From Prorocentrum cordatum (lineage: Eukaryota; Sar; Dinophyceae; Prorocentrales; Prorocentraceae): a stretch of 42,500 nt of DNA. Positions 11,661-20,729 of this stretch are shown here, one piece after another. The position numbers and the translations under genes were made by a program. How positions within the stretch are numbered: the first letter of the stretch is position 1; every line of letters starts with the position of its first letter. The DNA lies in NCBI GenBank assembly GCA_963575745.1, contig CAUYUJ010021664.1, positions 12,501-55,000 on the forward strand, read 5' to 3'. The notes beneath the pieces are model-generated. The model did not search any database. It was not told where the DNA came from and was given only the letters and a program-made list of their open reading frames with translations.

Positions 11661-11704
11661 GCGACTGGCCCCGACCGCCAGGGTCGGGTCGCAGTCGCAC
11701 GACG

Positions 11705-11886
11705 TTGGCCTGGACATGTTTTTCTGACATGGATTAGAACGTGATTTGGGAAATGGGTTTGGACCTGGATTGCCGACGCTAGTCTGGATGTAAGTTCGGG
11801 CGTGGGTTTCGACGCGGGTTTCCACGTGGTTCCGGGCACGATTTCCGACGTGTGCTCGCACTTGGACTTCCACGTGGGCCTGACGC
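11705..11886 (-). repeat. 12-bp tandem repeat, about 15 units
   Basis: On the + strand, units such as GTGGGTTTCGAC and GCGGGTTTCCAC follow each other every 12 bp. Because 12 is a multiple of three, the minus strand reads a degenerate tetrapeptide (HVET, RVET, HART, YIQT, SVGN). An open frame spans it, but I see no other coding evidence. It could equally be a noncoding minisatellite. Confidence 0.65.
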
Positions 11887-12835
11887 GGCTCTCGAGGCGT
11901 TGAAGATCTCCGGGTCCTCGGGTCTGGGCGCCCCGGCACGGTGTACGACGGCAAGTTCTCCGTTGCCCTCGGCTTCTGCGGGCGGTTTCCCGTCCCCGGG
12001 GCCGTCGAAGACGCATTGAGGTTGGAAGGACGGCCCGGCCCCAGAAGCAGACCGAGATCAGAGCTACACCGAAACCAGACCGAAACCAAGGTGATACCAA
12101 ACTGGGAGTTGTCCTAAATCAAGCTGAGATCAGAGTTGCTGGAGGGCCCCCCGAGGCGCCCCAGAGACGGCGGTCGAGACCCCAGGAGGGGGGGGGGGGC
12201 ACGTCACGACCAAGGGGCGCCGTCGGAGGAGAAGGATGCGCTCGACCCCTTCCCCCAGGACCGCTTTTTCCATCCTGGGCCGCTGTTCGGACGGGTCCCG
12301 CGGCCCTGACGCCGAGAGGAATTGCAAGAAGGCTCAATCGCGCGATTCTGCCAAAGTGCCAGCTCCCCAGACCTCCCCCTCGTGCCGTGGAGAGACCACG
12401 ACGAGAGGGCCTTCACCACGCTCGGCTTCTGGGCAGGGCGGCAGGACTTCTGGGGGCCCCGCACGGAGCAAGGACAGGTCGTCGGGCACCTGGGTCCGCG
12501 ACGGCGGCGAGGCACTGCAAGGGCTTCGCAGGGGATGCCGGAGCACGGCGGCGAGGCGGCGAGGCCCCCCACAGGGACCTCGCAGGGGCCTCGCGGGGGA
12601 CACGGCGGCGCGACACCGCGAGGCCCGCAGGGAGCACGGACCCCGCGAGGACTCCGGAGGACCCCGAGTCGGGCGCCCGGGTCCGCGACGGCGTCGAGGC
12701 CCACCCCACCGCTGGAGCCGAGGGGGCACGCGCGGAAGGCCCGCGCCGCGGCGGAGGCGTCGGCGCGGCGCCCGCAGCTAGAAGAAAGATCCGCGCGAAG
12801 GTTCCGCGGGCTCTCGCTCGGAGGCGAGCGAGGGG
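11887..12835. other. Very GC-rich DNA, open in several frames
   Basis: Long frames overlap on both strands, the largest at 12322-13659. They are rich in Arg, Gly, Pro and Ala and contain no recognisable domain. At this GC content, stop codons are simply rare. I call no gene. Confidence 0.6.
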
Positions 12836-12837
12836 GG

Positions 12838-13000
12838 GGGAGTGAGAAGGAGAAGGCCTTCTCCGAGGTCGGCGGAGCTTCTCAGAAGCCCCCCGTGCTT
12901 TCTGAGAAGGTCTCTGTGCCTTCGGGGAAGCCTCAGGAAACTTCTCAGAAGGCGGGGGGACTTCCAAGCCTTCCGAGAAGGCCCGCCCCCTCTCACTTCC
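12838..13000. repeat. Cluster of CTTCTCAGAAG-type palindromes
   Basis: GAGAAGGCCTTCTC, CTTCTCAGAAG, CTTTCTGAGAAGG and CTTCTCAGAAG follow within about 160 bp, interleaved with CTTCGGGGAAG and CTTCCGAGAAG. These are short self-complementary words that could form hairpins. No protein is supported. Confidence 0.6.
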
Positions 13001-13046
13001 CCCCAGGGCGCGCCGCCAACAAGCGGGGCCGGAGCAGAGAGCGCCC

Positions 13047-13135
13047 CGCATCGCCGATGCATCGGCGGTGCGGCGCGGTCTTGAGTCCGATTTGCTCCAT
13101 CCCGACGTCGCCGTTGCATCGGCGGTGTGGTGCGA
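13047..13135. repeat. GATGCATCG palindrome repeats, two units
   Basis: GCATCGCCGATGCATCGGCG and CGCCGTTGCATCGGCGGTG lie about 60 bp apart. The core CGATGCATCG is its own reverse complement. The same words form the centre of the foldback at 15946-16124 and appear singly near 21208 and 29495. Confidence 0.6.
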
Positions 13136-13888
13136 TCGGCCGGCCCCCAGCTACTCTGGCCCCAGTTGGAAGGCCTCCAGCGGGAGCCACTACTGGCCGT
13201 AGCTCAGAGAAGAGGTCAGGATTGCGTCTGGGAAAGGTTCGGGGATGGAGTTTGACTGGCAGAGGCCCTCGGGAGCTTCATGACCAGACATCCGACGCCG
13301 CAGTTCTACACAGTGTGGACCCCCGGAGGTCTCGACCACTTCCCCAGCACCTGCTTTTCGTCCTGAGTCGTTCTGTGACGGTCCTGGGGGTCGGTGGGGA
13401 GTATCCAGAGGCCGGAATCTTCCAGAAACCTTCCGTCGTGATTCTTGTTTCGCCGCGAGACGGTGTTAGCACCACCTCGACGGAGGGGCGACGTCGTCGC
13501 GGACGTTCAAGGTCGAGCACTCTCCCGAGCGCTGGGGCTCACAGAAGCCGCGAAGTCCGCACGAAAGACGGGGCCAACCGCCCCGCCAGCAAAAGTCGTT
13601 TCAAGACTACACGGCTCGCGCGGTGCCAGGAGCGTCGTCGACACATGAATTTGCCTTGATTGGCGCATGGCAGACGCAAGAGCGTCTTCACGTAGTGGGC
13701 ACTCGAGAGACCGGCCCAGGACTCTAGACATTGTTGACGCTGGCGCTGGCACAGTCGCTGTGGCTTTCACGGCAAGTCTGGACTGAGGGAAAATGTGCAC
13801 CGAACAGACTTACAGCCCATCCCACCCGACCTCTTCCTCTGATCGTCACCCCGTTGATTGCCTCCGCTTGTCGCGCCTCCAGGGTGAC

Positions 13889-13972
13889 GGCCTCAACGGC
13901 CTCAAAGCCGGAGAGTTCAGGTGCACTCTCTGCAACGCCGGGCCCTTCAACGCGCTGGCAACCGTGGGCTCC
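13889..13972 (+). pseudogene. Zinc-finger half-exon remnant (cysteine side)
   Basis: The frame reads GLKAGEFRCTLCNAGPFNAL, with the C-x2-C pair of a C2H2 finger at 13922 and 13931. No His pair follows in frame. It starts after a possible acceptor (GCGCCTCCAG ending near 13882) and ends near a possible GT donor at 13971. This fits an exon carrying the first half of a U1-like finger, with the second half on another exon. Complementary halves occur at 4865, 19858 and 30085. The gene it belonged to is not visible, and duplication debris is as likely as a live exon. Confidence 0.4.
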
Positions 13973-14435
13973 CCAGCGGAGTCAGCGCAGGCCCAGGCTT
14001 CTTTGCGTGGCCACGGCCCCCTCGCCACGCCAGAGCACCGAGGCAGTTCGCCGTGTAGCGCGGTTGTTCCGAGAGGTCCAGCCGGCACGCCTTGTGAGTC
14101 TGCGTCTCGGGGGGCATTCGCGAACAATCCCTGCCCCAGCTCTCCGACGTCATGATTTGTTCAAAACGTGGACTTTGGTGGTCTAGACTCCTTTTCCCTG
14201 GGACCAGCTTTTCATCCCGAGCTGCTCTTTGACGGCCCCAGGCCCTGAGGCCGTCAAGGCCAGGGCCCGGCAAGGGCCCCCAGAGGCCGAAAGTAGCTAA
14301 AGGGTTCTCCGTCATGTCTTTCTCACGGCGCGAGGGGGCATGGCTTTCGGGCCACAGCCCGGGGCCGTTCGGGACGATCCGCGCGCCCCCAGGAACGCCC
14401 TCGTCGAGGCTCGGCCACGCGCAGCGGGGCATAGT
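13973..14435. other. No gene recognised
   Basis: GC-rich sequence with overlapping frames. A segment near 14195-14300 (GCTTTTCATCCCGAGC to CCAGAGGCCGAAAG) resembles one near 13345-13430, which suggests a diverged repeat. No domain is seen. Confidence 0.4.
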
Positions 14436-14436
14436 G

Positions 14437-14518
14437 GGGGAGGAGGGCCTCTTGGACGGAGGCTGCCCCGTACCTTGCCTTCTAAGAGGCAGCCTCCGTC
14501 TAAGAAGCCCTCCCCTCC
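14437..14518. repeat. Hairpin with about 30-bp arms
   Basis: GGACGGAGGCTGCC ends the left arm near 14467 and GGCAGCCTCCGTC starts the right arm near 14488. The outer parts (GGGAGGAGGGCCTCTT and AAGAAGCCCTCCC) also pair with few mismatches. The loop is about 20 nt. A transcript would fold strongly; whether this is an element or a local inversion is unknown. Confidence 0.7.
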
Positions 14519-14628
14519 TCCTGCCTGTGGGAGGCCCGGCGTGCCTCTGTAGGCTTTCAGGGCTTCTCTCCGTCCCTCCGTGCATCGAGCGGCCAGCCGT
14601 GCACCAGGTCGATCCCGAGGGTTGCCAG

Positions 14629-14816
14629 ATCATCAGCTTGGCTGCGTCGATCTGCAACGCAACACGTACGGTGTTCGAAGCGTCCGTGTGAACACGTTGC
14701 GTGCTGGCCCAACGTGTTGGCACAAGTTTTGGCCAACGTATCGCGTCACACCTACTTGTTCAGGCATCGATGCGCTACCCGTGGCGTGTTGCGCATCGGG
14801 GCAGCTATGATCACCA
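14629..14816 (+). mobile_element. MITE family A, copy 1 (with target duplication)
   Basis: The element spans 14636-14809 (174 bp), flanked by ATCATCA (14629-14635) and ATCACCA (14810-14816), a 7-bp duplication with one mismatch. Its right end GCATCGGGGCAGCTATG is an inverted relative of the left end GCTTGGCTGCGTCGATC. The interior shares GTCCGTGT, ACGTTGCGTG, CCAACGTATCGCGTCA and CGTGTTGCG with the copies at 18805, 24180 and 35584. It has no coding capacity, so it would depend on a transposase from elsewhere. Confidence 0.75.
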
Positions 14817-14819
14817 GTG

Positions 14820-15285
14820 GGCTGCATGCGTCTTGGGTGAGAACCCTCGGCGAACAGCCGTCCTCATCCTCGTTATCCTCTTGCCCCCCCTGCGCGCCGA
14901 TCGGGCTTGTGCTCTCATTCACGGTCGCCATCGTGCCCCTGCTCGGCGGTCTCGTCTTGTCCGCTCGCTCGTTTCCTTGCGCCTTCCGCCCATCCCCCCG
15001 ATGCCCGCTCATTCAGAGAGCGGACCCAGTGCTGCGGCACATCTTCCGCCTGCCGACGCCGCAGGCGCGCGGGGACGTAAGGAGCTGGTCTGCCCTCTTC
15101 TCGGTTTCTTGTCCGCTTGCCCTCTTCTCGTCTCTTCCATTGGGTGCAGCTCTTGCCCCCCCGCCTGTGCGTCCGCCGCGGCTCTCCCGCGGCGCGGGGA
15201 GACCTGCTCCCGATGGGGTGGGGGGCGGGCGCGCGCCGGGCCAGCCGCGGGGGGCACGGAGGAAGGGGAGCTCGGCAGCCTGGGC
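14820..15285. other. GC-rich DNA, no gene recognised
   Basis: Frames are open on both strands and give Arg/Ala/Pro-rich protein without a domain. No repeat structure stands out. Confidence 0.5.
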
Positions 15286-15343
15286 CCGGGGCCAAGATGG
15301 GCTCAAGAAGGGCACAAGCGTAGAAGCGGCCCCAAGAAGGCCC

Positions 15344-15480
15344 CAAGAGGGCGCAAGAAGAAACAGCTGCACTGACATGCGCTCTCGGGGCTCCGCGCGG
15401 ATTTCCTGGATCGGCGCTGCCCCTGGCGCGCCGTGGGCGCGCCAGGGGCGGCGCGGGAGGCGCCGGGGGGCCCCAAGACG
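15344..15480 (+). mobile_element. Partial foldback element (relative of 22076)
   Basis: GGGCTCCGCGCGGATTTCCTGGATC matches, in pieces, the left arm of the foldback at 22076-22262: GCTCCGCGCGGATTTC is shared. It is followed by a perfect 13-bp hairpin, GCCCCTGGCGCGC and GCGCGCCAGGGGC, at about 15419-15450. The right arm is missing and GGCC-AAG array sequence follows. A further fragment (GAAGAAAAAACTGCATAAAC to GCTCCGCGCGGA) lies at 15662-15708. Confidence 0.55.
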
Positions 15481-15945
15481 AAAGCGTGCACAAACAGGAA
15501 AGAGGCCCCAAGAGGGCCCCAAGCACTTGGCAGTGCGCGGACGTGCGCGTTCGTTGTTTCGGCGAGGGCCATCGAGGAGCATATTGGATCATCTTACGAA
15601 GAAGTCAACACGCGAAATTTGAAAAACGCATGGGGAATGGACATCCGAAAGATGGCGAGAGAAGAAAAAACTGCATAAACACAAACTTTCGAAGCTCCGC
15701 GCGGACAGTTCAACAATTTTTGTTAATGCCGCTTTCTTGTTCCTCCAAAGAGGGCCCCAACACGGCCCCCAGAGGGCCCCAAGACGGCATGGGTTTTCCA
15801 TCCGCGGCCCCAGAGGTCCCGACCGCTTCCCGGGGGGCAGTTTTCCACCCTGGATGCGGTTGGTGGCCAGGGGGCCCGAACGCGGGCCCCGCAGGGACGA
15901 AATCAAAGAGAATTCCGGGCATCGAAACAAAAGCACACATTGAGG

Positions 15946-16124
15946 CCTCCCAAATGGGGTCGGAGTGGATGGGGTTGGAGGATCGCGCCACATCGCCGAT
16001 TTTCTCCACGCCGACGTCGCCGATGCATCGCCGACGTAGTCCGATGCATCGCCGACGCATCGGCGATGCATCGTCGATGCGGCGCCATCTTCCGACCCCG
16101 TCGATTCCGACCCAACACGGGAGG
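15946..16124. mobile_element. Foldback element with GATGCATCG core
   Basis: The ends are inverted copies of each other. CCTCCC plus GGGGTCGGAGTGGATGGGG on the left pairs with CCCCGTCGATTCCGACCC plus GGGAGG on the right, over roughly 40 bp with mismatches. Between them are several copies of TCGCCGATGCATCGCCGACG. The element is 179 bp with no coding capacity. I find no convincing target duplication. Fragments of the same core occur at 13047-13135. Confidence 0.6.
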
Positions 16125-16256
16125 TCGTTAACATCGTCGGAGATTTACGGCGCTTGGCGCCGTTCGAGAGATGCGCCCCGTGATCCGCGCGGCGCGTGAG
16201 TTCGCACAGGTTCGGCGGGGCCTGGGCGAATAGTTCGTTGTTGGGCGGGATCAAGA

Positions 16257-16423
16257 GTGACCTTCCCTTACTTCCTCTTACGTCCTCCGCCTTCTCCTTC
16301 TCCGTCCTCATTCCTCCTCTTTCTTTCCTCCTCCTTCCTCCTTCCCCCATTCCTCCTTCCTCCTCCTGCTCCTCCTCCTCCTCCTTCTCCTCGCCCTCCT
16401 CCTTCTCCTCCTCCTCCTCCTCC

Positions 16424-16478
<55 letters not shown>

Positions 16479-16535
16479 CATTATCATCCTCATCCTAATC
16501 CTCTTTTCTCCGTCGTCCTTTCCCTCCTCCTCCTC
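16257..16535 (+). repeat. TCC and TCA trinucleotide microsatellite
   Basis: Imperfect TCC repeats run from 16257, with a nearly pure TCATCA tract at 16425-16475. The pyrimidine tract stops just before the LINE endonuclease remnant. Frames read as Ser, Pro/His or Leu runs and are not genes. Confidence 0.9.
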
Positions 16536-16563
16536 CTCGTTTTTCTGTTTCCCCCTGCCGTAA

Positions 16564-16944
16564 GCAACCGTCCTCACCAACTTCACGCAGCGCCGCTGTG
16601 TGGTCCTCCTGCAGGAAGTCCACGTCATCGAGGCGCTGTTCCGCACCTGGACCGACACCCAGCTGCACACGCACAAGGTGTTCTACTCTGAAGGCCATTA
16701 AATCGAGGGCGAAAGTCAGGCTGGCGTCGGGGGCAGCGCCATCCTCGTCTGATTGTTCACGCACGTGCAGCCCGAGCAGCCCGATGCCAACCAGTCCCCA
16801 CGCATTTCCCACGATATCATGGCCCCTTGCAGGGTCCCAGCGATCGCCGTCACCAGCGCCGTTTCGAGCAGCACGCTGGTCATCATGAACGCCCCCAACC
16901 ACGACATGGTTCCTCATGTAGCGTTCCCTTTGGTAGCACGATGA
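16564..16944 (+). pseudogene. LINE-type AP endonuclease fragment, dead
   Basis: The frame reads CVVLLQEVHVIEAL, then HKVFYSEGH, AGVGGSAILV, DIMAPCRVPAIAV and TLVIMNAPNHD. These follow the order of the exonuclease-endonuclease-phosphatase domain of non-LTR retrotransposons: the QE motif with its catalytic Glu, a Y-S-x-G turn, the G-G-x-A-I-L-V strand, a degenerate pGR turn, and a final N-x-H-N-type strand. The frame is broken by TAA at 16699 and TGA at 16750 and ends at TGA 16942. No reverse transcriptase follows; triplet microsatellite begins at 17041. The piece is a 5'-side fragment of a LINE ORF and cannot make active protein. Confidence 0.75.
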
Positions 16945-17040
16945 CTGACAGTCCTTTGGCCCGGTAAAGCCCAAATCCTGTGGAGACGGTGAAAAGCTTC
17001 CCGTCGCGATTTCTCTTCACGACGCGATGAAACCAACCGC

Positions 17041-17315
17041 CTCCCACTCCCCCTCCTCGGCGTCGTCGCCGTCGTCCTCCTCCTCCTCCGCTTCCTCCCG
17101 TCCTCCCCCCCCTCCTCCTCCTCCTCCTCCTCCTCCTCCTCCTCCTCCTCCTCCTCCTCCTCCTCCTCCTCCGCTTCCTCCCGTCCTCCCCCTCCTCCCC
17201 CTCCTCCTCATCCCCCTCCTCCTCCTCCTCCTCCTCCTCCTCCTCCTCCTCCTCCTCCTCCTCCTCCCCCTCCTCCTCCTCCTCCTCCTCCTCCTCCTCC
17301 TCCTCCTCCCAGGAG
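17041..17315 (+). repeat. CCT trinucleotide microsatellite
   Basis: This is a nearly pure CTC/CCT run of about 200 bp with interrupted flanks. One strand is all pyrimidine, with potential for triplex DNA. Pro-, Leu- and Gly-rich frames are artefacts. Confidence 0.95.
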
Positions 17316-17554
17316 GGGGGGTCGCAAGATCTGACATAGCGGGGAGCTCCAGCGGCGGGTCAGACCGCGGCGTCCGCTTCCGACTTGGCGCCGCGGCTTC
17401 CCTTTTTGCGACGCCCTGGCCCCTCTCTCAAAAGGCTTGACGACTCCTCCTCTCCAATCGATTTGCGGGTGCAAAGCCAGATGAATCGATCGAAGTCGAT
17501 GCAAGACCAGGCAGACCGAGGTAGTAGCTCTCGAGATCTGGATATGGATAAGTC

Positions 17555-18140
17555 GTGGAGTATCCGCCGCGCGCCGAGAGACAGCAGAAGCTGCTAAGCC
17601 ATCGACGATCTTCATCCTCACCCGAGGCCCTGGGGCAGGGCGCTGCGGAGCCGTCGGGACGTCGCGACACGTGGAGGAAGCTGAAGGCGTTGGTGGAGAA
17701 GCGGCGCTGCGAGCTGAGGTGGAGAGTCACATCGACAAGGACGAGGCCATCAGCAGGGGATACATACCCTGTGCTGCTCGTGCGCCTCTTCAAGGCTGCG
17801 ATCAAGCTCGCCGAGACGGCCGCGACCAGGGTGATGCTGACGCAAAGCGAGGTGCAGGCGGTCAGGGATGTGGACGCGCAAACAGATCGCGTCCGGAAGC
17901 GGCTGGCGGCAGTCTTTTGGGACGTGGGCGAGAAGGATCCCAGGGCGCCTCGGTTTAGGGACGATGCTGCTCGCATGCGGCCGAGGGCTTCACGCCGCAC
18001 GAGGCCGCGCTGCGGGAGATGTGTCATTCGGCGGATATCGTCGCTGGCGCCCGCGAAGCGGTGGTGTGACCCCATCTGCCGGGTGTGCCTGTCCGAGGCG
18101 CGCGGCTCGAGGAGCACGCGCATGGAGTGGTTGCGAACGG
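17555..18140 (+). CDS. Unknown basic ORF segment, doubtful
   Basis: A frame without stops begins at ATG 17555 and gives a charged, non-repetitive segment, for example DTWRKLKALVEKRRCELRW and RVMLTQSEVQAVRDVDAQT. It then runs into the CCT microsatellite, where it would continue as polyproline to 18424. The part before about 18140 has a more protein-like composition than most frames here. I recognise no family and see no splice-site support. It could be an exon of an unknown gene, retroelement debris or a chance frame. Confidence 0.2.
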
Positions 18141-18149
18141 CATGTGGCG

Positions 18150-18370
18150 GCCGCCTTCCTCCTCCTCCTCCTCCTCCTCCTCCTCCTCCTCCTCCTCCTC
18201 CTCCTCCTTCTCCTCCTCCCCCTCCTCCTCCTCCCCCTCCTCCTCCTCCTCCTCCTTCCCTCTTCCTCTTCCTCGTCCTCCTCATCATCATAATATTCCT
18301 CCTCTTCCTTTTCCTGTTCCTGTTCCTCCTCCTCCTGCTCCTCCTCCTCATCATCATCATCCTTTTCCGC
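18150..18370 (+). repeat. CCT/TCC trinucleotide microsatellite
   Basis: A long CTC/CCT tract with CCCCCT variants, then interrupted TTCCTCTTCC and TCATCATCATC stretches. No gene. Confidence 0.95.
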
Positions 18371-18411
18371 CTCCTCCTCGCGTCGAGAGGACTCGGGATC
18401 GACTGTGCCAA

Positions 18412-18533
18412 CATTGGCGCGTAAGCTGCCCGCCCCGCGTAAGGTCGCTCACAAGCGCCCTTGTCTCCAATGCGGCGTGCCGCGATGGCGGCCTGCGTAA
18501 GCCACTGCGTAAGGTCGCCATGCCATCTCGCTT
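18412..18533 (+). repeat. Dispersed repeat R1, copy 1
   Basis: Starting ATTGGCGCG and ending CCATCTCGC, this roughly 120-bp segment matches 29877-30001. They share GTGCCGCG, GGCGGCCTGCG and GAGGTCG/AAGGTCG-type words in the same order. Here the ATTGGC start is preceded by unrelated sequence; at 29877 it abuts a hairpin element. Confidence 0.65.
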
Positions 18534-18750
18534 AAAACATCTTCTTTTCGTCGCTCAGGTGAGGGTGGGGAAGCAGCTCGCCTAGTTGTCCCACAGTCTC
18601 CGCGCCCATGGCACAGTGCCGGTCAGGTACTGCGAGGGAGGGAGCCACCACGGCGAGGGAGGGCGGCGTGCGTTTGGGGGATGGCCAAAAGCCCTGCGTT
18701 CCGCCAGGACGACAGCCGTGCCAGCCAGGGCACAAGGCCCTTGCGCGCCT
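18534..18750. other. No gene recognised
   Basis: GC-rich filler with open frames on both strands and no domain signal. Confidence 0.4.
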
Positions 18751-18804
18751 GGCCCAGGACCTGTGGCCGGGGTCCTCGCGCGAGAAGGGGGCACGGAATG
18801 CTGG
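18751..18804 (+). repeat. Direct repeat flanking MITE copy 2
   Basis: GCCCAGGACCTGTGGCCGGG and GTCCTCGCGCGAGAAGGGGG, ending ATGCTGG, recur almost identically at 19073-19125. MITE copy 2 begins right after the first copy. The second copy continues into different sequence. Confidence 0.8.
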
Positions 18805-19003
18805 CTTAGCTGTTTTGATACGCCCGTTTTGATACGCAACATGCACCGTGCTCAAAACGTCCGTGTCGATACGCTGCGTGTTGGCTCAACGTATTGGCCC
18901 ACGTTTTGGCGAACGCATCGCATCAGACTTACGGTTTCAGTCTACGTGTGAGGTTCCGTGTCAATACGCTACGTGTTGCGTGCTGCGTATCGGGACAGTT
19001 GTC
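18805..19003 (+). mobile_element. MITE family A, copy 2
   Basis: The element is about 199 bp. The left end CTTAGCTGTTTTGATACG and right end CGTATCGGGACAGTTGTC are inverted relatives. The interior shares ACCGTGCTCAAAACGTCCG, GATACGCTGCGTGTTGGC and ACGCTACGTGTTGCGTG with copies at 24180 and 35584. The left end carries an extra GTTTTGATACGC duplication. No 7-bp target duplication is evident; neighbouring sequence may have been rearranged. Confidence 0.7.
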
Positions 19004-19074
19004 TGGGGTATGTTTTGAATATTTTCCATTTTTCGTCCGAAATCCCCCTGTAGGAGGACAGGCTCGACTTAAGC
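19003..19074 (+). repeat. Dispersed repeat R2, copy 1
   Basis: GGGGTATGTTTTG to GGACAGGCTCGACTTAAG matches 29386-29457 (GGAGTATGTTTGGGG to GGACAGGCCCGACTTAAA). The two are about 70 bp long with roughly a quarter of positions changed. Confidence 0.7.
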
Positions 19075-19125
19075 CCAGGACCTGTGGCCGGGGTCCTCGC
19101 GCGAGAAGGGGGCATGGCATGCTGG

Positions 19126-19650
19126 ACGTCTTCGGGGAGAAAGGCGGGGTGCCCAGCGCCAGCAGCAGCTGGCCGGCGGGCCGCCGGCGAGCCGGTGATC
19201 CGCGGGCGCGCGGCCCAGGGCTTCCTCTCCCTCTTTCTGTTTCCTCCTCCTCATCCGCCCCTCTTCCTTTTCGTGTTGACTGGGGGCCACTCGCAGTTGG
19301 ACAAGAAACAGGACGCCTCTCGGAGGGGGTATGACCAGGGTCTCGAGGCCATTCTGGCCGTGGCGACGAGGCAAGAAAGCAAAATAGCACGGCGAAAAAC
19401 AGCTAGCAGCTAGCCTTCCTCCTCATCCTCAGCCTCTTCCTCCCTCCTTTTCCTTTCCCTCCCTGAGTCCTGGCCCAAATCAGCTCACAACCAGTCCCCA
19501 GGCGCCTCGCAGGGTCCATCCTGGGAGGCCCCCTCCCAGATCGAGGAGATCGGGGCCGCCGATTCATTCGCCACCACCACTCGCCCATTTGTCTGAGGCC
19601 CATATTTTCTCCGCTGCCACGGTTGCGAACGCCTGTTCGCCAGGACCGCC
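19126..19650. other. No gene recognised
   Basis: Mixed sequence with pyrimidine-rich patches (19226-19275 and 19410-19465). Frames on both strands show no domain. Confidence 0.4.
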
Positions 19651-19654
19651 ATCT

Positions 19655-19860
19655 TGGCCAGTTGTCTATCCATGTCTATCCTGGATCGATTCATGAGCCC
19701 CGGGCCCCCAAAATTGCCCCCCGAGGCCGAAAGCGCAGAAAGCCCCGTGCCGAGGTCCACCCTGGCCAGTTGTCCATCCATGATGTCCATCCTGGATCGA
19801 CGTTTGAGCCCTGGGGCCCAAAGTTGGCGCCCCAGAGGCCGGAGCGAGGAAAAGGCGTGC
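19655..19860 (+). repeat. Tandem duplication, about 108 bp, two copies
   Basis: GGCCAGTTGTCTATCCATG at 19656 and GGCCAGTTGTCCATCCATG at 19763 each lead through TCCTGGATCGA, TGAGCCC and GAGGCCG-type sequence. This is a diverged local duplication. Confidence 0.7.
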
Positions 19861-19950
19861 GGTGCGGGTGCAACGGTCTTCCTCCATGGGCCGAGGTGGA
19901 CGTGCACATCAAGTCCAAGAAGCACACTAAGGCCATGACGCCGGCCGAGC
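19858..19950 (+). pseudogene. Zinc-finger remnant (histidine side, damaged Cys pair)
   Basis: The frame reads VRCGCNGLPPWAEVDVHIKS then KKHTKAMTP. The H-x5-H pair at 19905 and 19923 and the basic tail match U1/jaz-type C2H2 fingers. The expected C-x2-C is only C-x-C (19863 and 19869), which suggests a small deletion. The frame runs on into a GGA microsatellite as Arg-rich sequence. It is probably a decayed copy of the family seen at 4865, 13889, 23700 and 30085. Confidence 0.4.
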
Positions 19951-19979
19951 CCCAGGAGCAGGCGATGCATTGTCCAAGA

Positions 19980-20085
19980 AAAAGGAGGAGGAGGAGGAGG
20001 AGGAGGAGGAGGAGGGCTGGCCAGAGGAGAGGATAGGAGAGGAGATCAGAGGAGAGGAGAAGAGCGGAGGAGGAAGAGGGGGAGG
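19980..20085 (+). repeat. GGA/GAG purine tract
   Basis: GAGGAGGAGG run followed by GGAGAGGAGA variants; polypurine on the + strand. No gene. Confidence 0.85.
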
Positions 20086-20307
20086 ACTATGCAAGGCTGC
20101 GCCGATAGGCGTCGTGTTCCCGCGCGGCCTCCCTGGGGGGAAAAGCGTAACATTGGTGGCGGCCATGGAGTGGGAACGGCACTGGACGCGAAAAACAGCA
20201 GGCTACGCCGATAGTCGCTTCACGTGGGACTGGTGCGGGCCGTGGAGCGGAAAGGGACGCGAGAAATAATCGATCCTCCGCAGCTACGGATGCGAGTGAA
20301 GGGGCGC

Positions 20308-20430
20308 GGGTGGGTCGCAGCTCGGGTGGGTCGCAGCTCGGGTGGGTCGCGATCTATCTGCGCCGCTAACCACCCACGACCCACACCCGCCGCGACCCAC
20401 CCACCCCTGCCACGACCCACCCGCGCCGAC
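20308..20430. repeat. GGGTGGGTCGC short tandem with inverted partner
   Basis: Three tandem units near 20308-20352 (CGGGTGGGTCGCAGCT) are followed by complementary words CGACCCACACCCGC, CGACCCACCC and CGACCCACCCG up to 20430. The two halves could pair. Confidence 0.6.
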
Positions 20431-20579
20431 GACGACAAGAACAAGAACAACAACGACAACGACAAGAGCAACAACAATCCGCACCGCGGAACCCCACTAC
20501 AGCCACGCACCCAAAGACCGTTCTTTGCTGGGAGCCGTCGAGGGAGAGAGGCTGCAAATGGAGTCAACACGGTGGAAGG

Positions 20580-20722
20580 CGGGGAGGAAAGGAGGAGGAG
20601 GAGGAGGAGGAGGAGAAGGAGGGGGAGAGTAGGTTCTTTGAGAGAGTAAGAAGCCCGCTCTGAGAGAGAGAGAGAGACAGACAGACATACAGACAGACAG
20701 ACAGACAGACAGACAGAGAGCG
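20580..20722 (+). repeat. GGA and GACA microsatellites
   Basis: GGAGGAGGAGG near 20587-20627, then GAGAGAGAGAGACAGACAG and a pure CAGA run to 20722. The polypurine or GACA frames are spurious. Confidence 0.9.
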
Positions 20723-20729
20723 AGACCCG

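Noticed and set aside
12322-13659. A 445-codon open frame on the + strand
   Set aside because: Other frames on both strands are also open across much of it. The product is Arg/Gly/Pro-rich with no domain, and it spans hairpin clusters and GATGCATC repeats. High GC explains it.
18884-18900. TTGGCTCAACG as a spliced-leader piece
   Set aside because: It is part of the MITE family A interior and occurs at the matching place in other copies, with no CCGTAGCC before it.
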